From the NCBI GenBank assembly GCA_026545765.1, contig CM048841.1:102505352-102569351 (forward strand): a DNA stretch of 64,000 nucleotides, in the 5' to 3' direction. The position numbers and the translations under genes were made by a program. This DNA comes from Plantago major. Lineage: Eukaryota > Streptophyta > Magnoliopsida > Lamiales > Plantaginaceae. The notes under the pieces were generated by a model. It ran no database searches, was not told the origin of the DNA, and saw nothing but the letters and a program-made list of their open reading frames with translations. The first letter of the stretch is position 1, and every line of letters starts with the position of its first letter. Of this stretch, positions 36,944-46,353 are shown in pieces.

Positions 36944-38541
36944 ATTGTATTTTATATATTCATATACAATTGCATGTTTAAAGTTGTTACAGAAGCTGTT
37001 TGAAGATTTCTCATGATTATAGATTGTTCTTGCCTTGTTGGTTTATATCTATGGCGTTAAATATGATTGATTATTTAATCAACTCAAATTCGATGCGTGC
37101 TACTCTTTCCCATGCGCATGGTCCAGTTAACATACTGATCCATATTTCTTTATGATTAATATTATAATGGCATTGTGTGCATAAGCTAGTTGCTCATTTA
37201 GTTAAGCAATTGTACTTTTCATCATCCCTTGAAAGCCTCATGTTACTGGGATTTATTAATAATGTGGTTTGTGGTTTGTTATGGTTTATCACATCTTTAA
37301 CTATGGTAGTATGTTGCTGCTGTCGATGGGTTACTATGATGTGCATTCACTATTGGAGCATGAATCATGAGTTTATATTTTAAAATAAAACATAATGTAT
37401 GTCTTAAAAATTCAACATATACATTTTTTACCTAAAAAAAAGATAGAAAACATTGCATAAACAACATATGGTTCAATTTCAAACACAAAGTCACCATAAC
37501 TCCATAACATTGAGTTCAAAATAACAAATAACATTAAAGCACGGGAGAAGAATGAGCCGCAAAAAAGGAAAAGGAAGAAGACTGAAAAGGAAAAGGAACT
37601 GAGCAATTAGGGCTTTTGTTGTGATTGAGGTTTTTTGATTTTTTTTTTCTTTTTTAGAAACCCGGGTGGCACCGGGTTTTTACTAAAACCCGATTTTTTC
37701 CGGTTTTGGGGGGTTTTCGGCCCGGACCCCCTCCGAGTCACGGTTGAACCGGGTCGACCCGCCGGGTTTCATAACATAGTAAAAAATTACAAAGTAGGCG
37801 AGGCTTAGTGTCAGGCTAAGAAACTACTAGACCAGGCTCAGTGTCAGGCCACTAACATATTAGGCCAAGAAAGATAAGTGGTTAAACTATATGTCAAAGC
37901 AAATTAAAAGTGGCAAGACTTAACGTGATGTCAAGTAGTGAAGTAATTTTAATAAAGATTAGTTATTCACATGAGAGGTTATTTGCTCAGTTAATGTTAA
38001 CTGATCGAATTGGCAACATTTTCAGGTAATGAATTTGGAGTGGACGATGGAGCGGCTCTTTGGTGATTCGGGACTCCTAGGAGAACTTTATGATTTCATT
38101 TTAGTTCTTTGCTTTTTCGAATTACGTTAAGCACGATCTGTGACATTTTGTGATTTAAACTGACATCCTTTAATAACCACGTTTGGTGGATATACGCTCT
38201 AGGACGGTTACTACTTTTTAATTCATATTATAATTTATGTTAATTTTTGGGGCGTTACATTTAGTATGATCCGGCCTTTTTATATTAAATTTTAATTTTT
38301 TATACCCCAACCTATTTTTATAATTTTGAGAAATAAAATACCACAACCAGACATTAATTGGAGTCATAACTTAGTCGAATATTCAGAACTCTAAAAGTAT
38401 AATTTAATTTAACATTTTACATTTGCGATTTAATATTAATCCGTAGTCAAAGTTGGAAAAGTTTGACTGCAAATAGTCAAAGTGGGAAACTTGTTCCGGG
38501 ACGAAGTAAGTAGTAATTTTCTATAGAATGCCCAATATAAT
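36944..38541. other. Spacer with a CCGGG-rich segment
   Basis: 37655-37775 is rich in CCGGG motifs, including 'accgggtcgacccgccggg', and resembles 28707-28830 in reverse orientation. Next to it, 37590-37620 has TTAGGGC. No gene is supported. A possible third leader related to the two small genes was considered. Confidence 0.4.
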
Positions 38542-38550
38542 TAAATAATT

Positions 38551-39251
38551 TGGGAAATTTTTCACATATCACCTTTTTAAGATAGACACTGAACTTTTAG
38601 GTCCCTAATGTTTGGAATATTACATTGAAGGACAACTTTTGGTTTTTGGTTTACTTTGTTAAAAAAGTTTTATTTAACACAATTTTTGTTAATTAAACCA
38701 TTTATTTGAAATGCTAATTTCATTTAATTACATATTTAACTCAGACATTTCAAAATCTATTAATTAACCCCAAAACTTTTATCTTACCTAACTCGTATAT
38801 TTTTCTTTCTTTACTAAACTAATAAATTTTTTTTAAATAATAAGGGATTTCCATAGATTTCCTTGGAGCTCCGATAATTGAGCTCCAGGATGCTGTAAAA
38901 TCGAAGCTTCCATACAATATTTAGTTTTTATTGTAACGATGAATTTAAATATTTTATTTTAGGGTTTATTTAAGCACGCAAAAAAGTTAGAAATATGAAA
39001 AAAAGAAAATTTTGGTAGTTCATTTATCAAAATTTAAAGTTTTGGAGTTGATGGTAATAAGATGAATTAATATATACAAAATAAAATGAGAAATTAAAGG
39101 GTAAATTATATTATCAAAATTATGAAGGTTGAATTTTGTTTTTCATTGTAATTATTTTATTTCATAAGTTATATTTTGTCATCAAACATTAGGGACGTAA
39201 ACGTTTAGTGATCATTTTAAAAGCTTAAAAGAGTGTAAACGAAAATCGCCC
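38551..39251. mobile_element. 701-bp Mutator-like MITE with 9-bp target duplication
   Basis: TAAATAATT flanks both ends (38542-38550 and 39252-39260). The ends TGGGAAATTTTTC and GAAAATCGCCC are imperfect inverted repeats that extend about 70 bp, including 'tccctaatgttt' against 'aaacattaggga'. The interior is AT-rich and non-coding. Confidence 0.75.
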
Positions 39252-39260
39252 TAAATAATT

Positions 39261-39633
39261 AAATATACAAGATATCCTGTTGGAAATTTCTCATCTATAT
39301 CTGCCTTGATTCCCTTTGCTTTGCCCTAAATTGTCCGTCGTCTTTTCCTTCCTTCCTTACGAATCGAAATCGAATTAGAATCGAATCGGATTGTCATCTC
39401 TGTCTATTCAAACCCATCTCCTCAATTTTGGTGGACTTCGATCTGCTGCGGTTCGGCTGAGTTTTCTCTGGTGCGAGTCCTAAAGATGCGTTTTTTAATC
39501 CTTTTGAGGTAATTTCTTGGACTTGAGATTCTTGATTTTTTTTTGAAAGGTAGATAGTTATTGAGATTCTTGATTTTGATTGTGCTGTTTCAATTGTTTC
39601 TTAGTTAGAAAAGATGTTCTTTTATGGGTTCTT
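39261..39633 (+). other. Gene-like leader fragment, orphan
   Basis: Around 39350-39510 is a CT-rich leader with an ATG (39485) and seven codons followed by GAG|GTAATT, which looks like a first exon and donor. No downstream exon is found before the sequence changes at about 39640. Probably a captured or truncated gene end. Confidence 0.3.
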
Positions 39634-39760
39634 TGTTACGTCCCTGAGACGTAACAACATGGAAAGGACTGGAAATAAATGGAGCCAAACAAGGACTAAG
39701 AAGAAAATAAGAAGCTTAAATAGAAATGCTAATAATTTCCAGGATATGACATTCCCCCTT
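39634..39760 (-). mobile_element. Possible short LTR remnant
   Basis: On the minus strand a purine-rich AAGCAAGGGGGAA is followed by TGTCATATCC, the usual PPT-LTR arrangement, and the segment ends in GTAACA. GTTACGTC and GACGTAAC (39636-39656) form a palindrome at the end. No second copy was found. Confidence 0.3.
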
Positions 39761-39817
39761 GCTTGAAATGATCCTTGTCCCAAGGATCAAACCTACAGAA
39801 TCCAACCTCATGCTTTC

Positions 39818-40463
39818 CTACTTGGTTTGCAGTTTATGGTCCATCACAAAGTGCAAAAATTCTTGAACTGAATCAAGAGCTTCAGTGCTAGCTCCCCATA
39901 ATTGTTGGCTAACTTCATGAGATGACGAGGCTAATTTGTGTTCAAGGTAAGAAATTTTTACATTCTCAATTGCATAAACAGTTGATGATGCTTTGAACAA
40001 CTTATTCCATTTCCTTTCTGGAGTGTGCATGCATCTTTCCACAAGAACCGAGGCATTTGGATTCTCTTGCTTCTCAAATTCTCCATCATTCTGTGCAAAG
40101 TCCTCATCACCCAAGCATATGAATTCAAACTTTCCAACTACCTCAATTACGTGAATGATATTCAAGAGCATCATCTGGTGTATTGTACTCATACCAATTT
40201 CCAGTACATCAGGGCCTGCACAGAATACTATCATATTGCCATCGTACTTATGTCTATCACCAATCACGAAATATGAGTGTCCCAACCGTACAAGCTCCAT
40301 AGTAATGTAGAGTGATATCGGAATCATTATCTGGAAAACTATTATAGAACTCAAGAATGAGAAGAAGGTTTCCATAGGAATCCCATAAGATTTGCACCCT
40401 TTCCCTTGTTTTCCTACTTCAAAGTACACTTTCTGGTAGTAGGGGAGCGTATCAAGCTGCTTT
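39818..40463 (-). pseudogene. Captured ALA1-type P4-ATPase exon fragment
   Basis: On the minus strand the block VFQIMIPISLYITMELVRLG, preceded by LDTLPYYQK and ETFFSFLSS, matches the transmembrane region of plant aminophospholipid flippases (ALA1 group, where IMIPISLYISMELVR is conserved). The P-type DKTGT phosphorylation motif that should follow is absent; the frame instead runs into unrecognised sequence to 39818. A gene fragment, not a functional ATPase. Confidence 0.75.
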
Positions 40464-40799
40464 TCATGCCTGCCGCTTCAGCCACAGCCCCATAGGCGAA
40501 ATTTCCTTTGCAGAACTGTTAGAGCTAGCAGAAACAGCTTCGAACACGAGAATCGAGTGGTAAGAGACAATAGCACGATCACTTTCACTGCAGAGAACCG
40601 GATGATTTACTCCTTTTTGGTTACAAACCGATTGAATTGCTCCAATAACAGCAGAAGCATACTCCTGGAGGCTATAAGCAACAGAGATATCAGAATCCTG
40701 AGATTTCGATCCATCGTAATCAATCCCCAAACCTCCACCTCCATTTATGTGGTTGTACTGTGACCTCTCGATGAGTGACTTCATATTTCCAAACCTCAC
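40464..40799 (-). pseudogene. Captured arginine decarboxylase (ADC) fragment
   Basis: On the minus strand: [53 protein letters not shown] and VFEAVSASS match the central part of plant ADC. The usual CSESGRA reads CSESDRA. About 110 of roughly 700 residues are present. It abuts the ALA-type fragment in the same orientation. Confidence 0.85.
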
Positions 40800-41365
40800 T
40801 CAGAGTATAGTAGAACTCAGAACCACGATGACTTGGCAAATGTAGCTTAAGATATCTCACCCATTTTTCCTCAAGAAAAATAAATACTACCCCATGCTTC
40901 GTATTTGCAACAGTAAAGTTTCCATTATCAAATGTCATCTGTGTGACCGTTGGCTCACCCCCGCTGCCTGTGCCATTACTGTTGATCGACTTCTGCGGAG
41001 TATTTTCAAAATCGGTTGAGGAATTGACCCGCTGCTTTTTAGTAGAGTCTCCTCCAGTTACAGCCTCAGCCCCGGTAATGAAAGCACCATGAAGACCATT
41101 CTTCATAATTCACACTCAATACCATACCTGCAAGTTCTGATTTGGCAGAGTCAACACGGGAGAGAGTTTTTGTGGAACTTATCACAAGCATTTCGTCGAA
41201 CACTTGGGGCTCGACAATTTCAGCTCCCGACTTTGCCAATTCTTTCTCTGGAATTTCATCAAACATCTTCAGCTCATTCTCAGTTGTCTTCTCGCTGTAC
41301 ACTTTCTGAGTGATTTGATCAAACACTGGATATGGTGCTGTTGATGCCTTGGCACCATGAAGCAT
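40800..41365 (-). pseudogene. Unidentified captured coding fragment(s)
   Basis: Minus-strand frames at 41066-41365 and 40720-41106 overlap, with a donor-like CAG|GTATGG near 41132. Neither matches a family I know. They lie directly upstream of the ADC and ALA fragments in the same orientation, so they are probably part of the same chimeric element. Confidence 0.3.
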
Positions 41366-42017
41366 AAACTCACTTGTGAATGAGAATTTAGCTTGCTTAT
41401 TGACTCGGATGAAATGTTTTCAGCAGTGATCCGGGTGAGCTATTTTTGTTTAAAAGGCCCAGGCCCAGGTGGCCCCATCAAAACCCTAACCCCTTTTGTT
41501 TTATTCACAATCTTTCCCGCTTCTAATTCCCACTTCTCTTCTTCTGCTTCTAATTCCCACTTCTCTTCTGCTTCTAATCTCTCTTCTTTTTTCTAATCTC
41601 CTTCTAATCTCCCTTCTTCCTTCTAATCTCTCCTTCTAATCTCCCTTCCTCCTTCTAATCTCTTCTTCTTCTTCTAATCTCCCTTCCTCCTTCTAATCTC
41701 TCCTTCTTCTAATCTCCCTTCTTCCTTCTAATCTCCCTTCTTCCTTCTAATCTCTCATTCTTCTAATCTCCCTTCCTCCTAATCTCTTCTTCTTCTAATC
41801 TCCTTCTAATCGTATGTTACTTCCCCCCTCTTCTAGTATGATGTATTTTTTGTTAAAAAAACCAAAAACTAAAAAAAAAAAAAAAAGGAATCTACTCACA
41901 CAAACACTCACCTACACACTCTCATGCACTCTCTCATGCACTCTTGTCCCTATAAATACGTTACTGTAGATGTCCAGTGATACAATTATCACCTCACACA
42001 TTTCCCAAATTTGATCA
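41366..42017 (+). promoter_or_regulatory. Promoter and CT-rich region of the second small gene
   Basis: 'ggcccaggcccaggtggccc' followed by AAACCCTAA (about 41485) are GGGCC/site-II-like and telo-box-like motifs. 41500-41820 is a 'cttctaatctccctt' tandem repeat. TATAAATA at 41951-41958 lies 60 bp upstream of the ATG. Confidence 0.5.
41500..41825. repeat. CT-rich tandem repeat
   Basis: Units of about 12-30 bp of the form 'cttctaatctccct', irregularly repeated about 20 times. Confidence 0.85.
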
Positions 42018-42452
42018 ATGGCTGTTCTCAGAAGTTTGAGTAAACTAGTCCAAAAGGCAGCTGCCTTTGCACTCGCCCTTGAAGCATCGTATGATGCCTT
42101 TGTCCGGCTCAAAGCCGCCTGGTTTAAATTTGTTGAAGCTCTACGTTAGTACTCTAGTCTGTTTTTTTTTTTTGTTTTCCTGATCTCCTAGATCTGCTGC
42201 TTTTGTAGTTTTTTTTAATCTGTTTTTTTCTCTCTTTCAGAGTCTGCTGCTGCTCCTCCTCCTCAGTTGCCTCCTCCTCAGGAGGAGCCTCCTGCTGGTC
42301 AGGAGGAGGAGGCTCCTGCTGCTGGTGGTCAGGTGGAGGAGGCTCCTGCTGCTGGTGGTGGTCAGGTGGCTCCTGAGGAGTCGGATGATGATGATGAGGT
42401 GCATTCTGATGATGGATCTGATGAGGATCAGGAGTCGGATGATGATTTCTGA
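42018..42452 (+). CDS. Small two-exon gene of unknown function, acidic low-complexity C-terminus
   Basis: Exons 42018-42144 and 42241-42452 (CTAC|GTTAGT and CTTTCAG|AG) give 112 residues with one continuous frame. Exon 1 is an amphipathic Ala-rich helix (MAVLRSLSKLVQKAAAFALA, then YDAFVRLKAAWFKFVEAL). Exon 2 encodes Pro/Gln, then EEAPAAGGQV-type repeats and an acidic tail (SDDDDEVHSDDGSDEDQE). A TATA box stands 60 bp upstream. It may be a distant relative of the gene at 30618: similar start, YD spacing, exon split and repeat-type exon 2. No family is recognised. It lies between a captured-gene chimera and a CACTA end, so a TE-derived origin is possible. Confidence 0.5.
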
Positions 42453-42645
42453 TGATGTTTCTGATGATGGTTCTGTATGGGGATTAAGTTTGCTGATGAT
42501 ACTGTTGAGGATTAGGACTATTTACACTTTAACTATTTAGACTCTTAACTATGCACTTTGATTTTATGTAAAGTTGGTTTCATATTATCAATGAAATTAT
42601 GAAATTATGACCAGTTACTAACTATCAAATTACATATATATAATT

Positions 42646-42679
<34 letters not shown>

Positions 42680-42780
42680 AATTGAACAAATTACATATCA
42701 AATTACATATAATTGATCAAATTAACTAAACTAACTACTACATACTTATCATATATACATATAATTGCTCAAATTAATCA
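42453..42780. other. 3' flank with a long AT palindrome
   Basis: AATTTGATATAT..ATATATCAAATT spans about 42641-42684 and folds on itself, with a TA run at about 42650-42677. A second AT-rich TACATATAATT block follows. Confidence 0.6.
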
Positions 42781-43406
42781 AAATAAACAAAATCCCCAAA
42801 TTTTAAAAAACTAGGGTTTTAGCCAAAATACCTTGATTAATCGGTAGAAATCTGAAATTGATCGAAGAACCAAACTCCTTGTCCCACGAGCTTCGATTAG
42901 GCACCAAGATTGGCCGGAATAACGAAAAAATCACCGGAAACCGAAGAGAGGAGAAGAAGAGAATGAGGAAGAAGAATGAGAATGAGGAAGGAAGGAAGGC
43001 AGTCTGCTGCCGGATAAACCCTTCTGGGCCGACGGACACGTATCCGTCGGCCCAAAGGCCGATCCGTCGCTAGGTGGGGCGACGGATAGGTATCCGTCTC
43101 CCCATAGCGACAGATAATCTATCCGTCGCCAATTTTTATTTTTATTTTTAATTTTAATTAAAAATATTAACGACGGATAAAATTAACCGTCGTTAATAAT
43201 TTCATTTTTCTTTTATTTTAAAAAAAAGTCAAACTTGGGCGACGTATAATAGTTATCCGTCGCCCAATTTAGCAACGGGTAAATTATCCGTCGCTAATAA
43301 GCGACGGATAACATCCGTCGTCCCATTTAGCGAAATGTCGCTACAGGGGCGACAAATAGAATCCGTAGCCCCATTCCATCGTTTTTTCTCTATTTTCTTG
43401 TACTGA
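42781..43406 (-). mobile_element. Terminal part of a CACTA (En/Spm) transposon
   Basis: The end on the minus strand reads CAGTACAAGAAAATAG, one base from the plant CACTA terminus CACTACAAGAAAA. Inside it, about fourteen CCGTCGCC/GCGACGGATA motifs in both orientations (43019-43370) form a subterminal repeat cluster. The interior to about 42781 looks like a 5' leader. The opposite end was not found, so the element is truncated or extends further left than I could follow. Confidence 0.7.
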
Positions 43407-44947
43407 TGTCATAGTGAAGAATATCAAAATTATTAACACAGACTTTATTGTCAAAGGGAAAAATACTTCTCTTTGCTTAGCTTGAAAACATACTTCGCAA
43501 TAAGAGAAATCAGTACAACAAACCAAAGGAAAATGTTGCTGCACTATCCTTAGTCTGTCTAGGGGGAAATGACCTAGCCTAAAGTGCCAGACATTGAAAT
43601 CAACCCTAGCTTCTACAACTTCTACATGATTCGAATAACTTCTGGGAAAGCAAAGATAATATAGTCCTCTATTACTTCGTGCCCTTCCAATCTTCTTCCA
43701 TGAGGAGAGAGTCTGCAAATAACAATCATTATGATAAAATAAGAACAATATTTTTCCTTCACGTGAAATTTTATTGATAGACATAAGGTTAACTTTGAAT
43801 GATGGAACACATAGTACGTCTTTTAACAAGATGGCAGGTGTGAGTTGAATATCACCTTTGTGAGTAACAATGACTCTATTATGATTTGGAAGTTGAACAA
43901 AAGAAATAATTCTTTTGACATTGTGAGTATATATTTGAGGTGAGAAAATAATGTGATCGGATGCTCCATAATCAACAATCCATAGAGTTCCTTGTGAATA
44001 ATCAGTTTTAAAAGAGTGATTAATGTTACCTGCAAACATAGCATCTTCTTCAGTGAACTCTATAGCATTAGCAGTTCCACTTCCTTCTGGTGGTCCAAGA
44101 AAATCAATGAGCTGCTTAATCTGACTTTGTGAGAGAGAGTAATCTCTCCTTCATTCATCTCAACAGAGTTGTTGCCCTCCATCCCTTGAGTGTGAACATT
44201 TTGCCTTTTCGATAAGTGTTCTGCTACAGCCGAGTGCGGTGGCTGTAGTAAGCAGGTTACTCTGCATATAGGTTTTTCCTCTGTAGCCTTGATTTCCATA
44301 GGTGGGAGTTTTTGTGAACTTTAATCCAGGAGGAAACCCGTGAATCCTGTAGCAGGTTTCAATGGAGTGTCCTGGTTTATTACAGTTGGAGCATATCATA
44401 CTCTGATCTTTCCTTTTGTGGCCAGATGCTTGACCTGCAGTTGCCATAGCCATGGATTGACCAGCTGTTGCCATAGCCATGCTTTCAACTCCAGTGTTCA
44501 AATGGTTTCGTGCCTGCCTGTGTCTCTCTTCCTGAATAACCATTGAGTATGCCTTCTCCATGCTAGGAGTGGGCTCCATCTTGATGATCTGGCTCCTGAC
44601 ATGATCATATGAGGTTGTTAACCCCATGAGAAACTTGTAAACATTGTCAATCTGCTGCTCAGTGGCAGAATCGTGGAGCCCTTTACAAGAACATTTCCCA
44701 CAGTGACAACCTTTAGGTGATCGATAGCTCTTGAGTCCAGTCAATAGACCGTTGAGTTTCACATAGTATTCACAGACAGACAAGTTACTTTGCATAAGGA
44801 CAGTAAGTTCATGCTGTATTTGAAAAATACGCATCTTATCAGGTTGAGCGTAACACTCCTTAAGTTTTCCCAAGCTTCATGTGCTGAGGAGTAAGAGCTA
44901 ATGTTTGAGCTAATCTCCCCAGACACAGAATAGATAAGCCAGGAAAG
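43407..44947 (-). pseudogene. Copia element B, 3' part of gag to protease and pre-integrase
   Basis: The minus strand carries, in order, Gag with zinc knuckle CSNCNKPGHSIETC, protease WIVDYGASDH (usual D-S-G reads D-Y-G, so the catalytic Asp-Ser-Gly is damaged), and a GAG-pre-integrase block (WHFRLGHFPLDRL, CEVCFQAKQ). It stops at the CACTA end. RT, RNase H and the 3' LTR are missing. The 5' part of gag lies at 56159-56475, separated by element A. Confidence 0.85.
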
Positions 44948-45434
44948 TGTGAAGATTAGAGCGTTTCAATTAGTTTCAGATAGCATGAAACTAGTTTCAC
45001 TAGTTTCAGCTGGTTTCAACAAGCGGAAAAGAAGTTAAGTGAAGGAGAAGAAAAACGAAACAGAGGCTGTTTTCTCCGGTTCATGTTTTCGACTTAGTTA
45101 TTGTAAATTGGTGTTATAAAAGGCGAATTGAGTCTGTAACTGTCGATGAGAGATCATAATCTTTGTATACTTTATACTTGTAACAGAGAGTTAGAGCTAG
45201 AAAGAGAGAATTGGTTGAGAAAGCTTGTCGCCATTGTTGGTGATTGAAGAAGCTTAATTCTTGTAATCTTTCAACGTTCATTAGTGAATCGTTCTTGTTG
45301 TTCTCCGTGGATGTAGGCTTAGCCGAACCACGTAAATCTTGTGTCGTTTAATTTATGCATTGTTGGTTGATTACAGTTTCATAATCGTCTTTGTTCGATC
45401 TTTTATTTGATCGGAATTGTTCGATTGTTCAACA
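44948..45434 (+). mobile_element. 5' LTR of Copia element A
   Basis: 487 bp, TGTGAAG to TCAACA. Preceded by GAAAG and paired with 55638-56158, which is followed by GAAAG. Contains the perfect palindrome GAAACTAGTTTC. Confidence 0.93.
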
Positions 45435-45435
45435 A

Positions 45436-45453
45436 TTGGCGCCGTCTGTGGGA
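45436..45453 (+). other. Primer binding site of element A
   Basis: TTGGCGCCGTCTGTGGGA lies one base after the LTR, a PBS sequence seen in several plant LTR elements. Confidence 0.7.
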
Positions 45454-45477
45454 AGTTGAGCTTGAAACTGGTAATCA

Positions 45478-46353
45478 ATGGCGTCTACAACAAGATTTGA
45501 TACAAAAAAGTTAACAGAGAAGGTGGATTTTATACTATGGAAGGCGAAAATGGAAGCACTTCTTGTACAACAAGGAGTGGAAAAAGCTCTGTCTGGGGAT
45601 AAAGGTTTCGACAAGGATTTTGATGAATCTGAGAAAAATAGAATCATTGGGAAGGCTCGTAGTACGTTGATTTTGTCTCTCGGTGATAAAGCTCTTAGAG
45701 AAGTTATCAAAGAAAAGACTGCAAAGGGCGTATGGGACAAACTTGAGGAGCTGTATCATGTCAAGACTATGGCAAGCAAAATCAAACTCAAGCAGATGTT
45801 CTTCTCATTCAAAATGAAATCTGATAAGTCAATTATTGAACATCTTGATGAATTCAATAAGCTGTGTTCTGATATGGAGTCAAGGGAGATGACAGTTGGT
45901 GAGGATGACAAAGCAGTTATATTGCTTAGCTCATTGCCTCAGAGATATGAACATTTCGTAGATGCAATTGTCATGTCTAAGCCAGATGATTTGACAGCTA
46001 AGGATGTGGAATTGGCCTTGAGAAACAAGCTGGATCAAAAGGGTGTTAGTAATCAACATGACACAGTTGCAGAGAGCTTATCTGTGAAGCAACCATGGAA
46101 CAAGAATCACAATCTGAGGAATAAACCATTCAATAACACCATGAGAACTGTTAAGCCATCTTACAGAGGTGGAGCTGATAATGTGGAGAAAAGAAAGTGC
46201 TATCATTGCAAGAAGCCTGGACATCTCAAGAAAGACAGTCCATTCATAAAGAACAAGTCTACAACTCAATATAATACAGCAGACATTGCAGAAGGTAACT
46301 TGTATGAAAATGTTGAAGCACTTGTTGTTTGTGAATCTCATATCAATGATTAG
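45478..46353 (+). pseudogene. Copia element A, Gag
   Basis: 291 codons, an intact Gag frame with UBN2-type sequence (DFILWKAKMEALLVQQG) and a zinc knuckle CYHCKKPGHLKKDS whose last Cys is replaced by Ser. It ends at TAG (46351-46353), and pol continues in the same frame (WVLDSGCSFH). A CAG-to-TAG change would explain the stop. Structural protein of a virus-like particle; A is probably no longer autonomous. Confidence 0.85.

Noticed and set aside
42803..43073. Frames inside the CACTA end
   Set aside because: Short and biased; explained by leader-like and subterminal repeat sequence.
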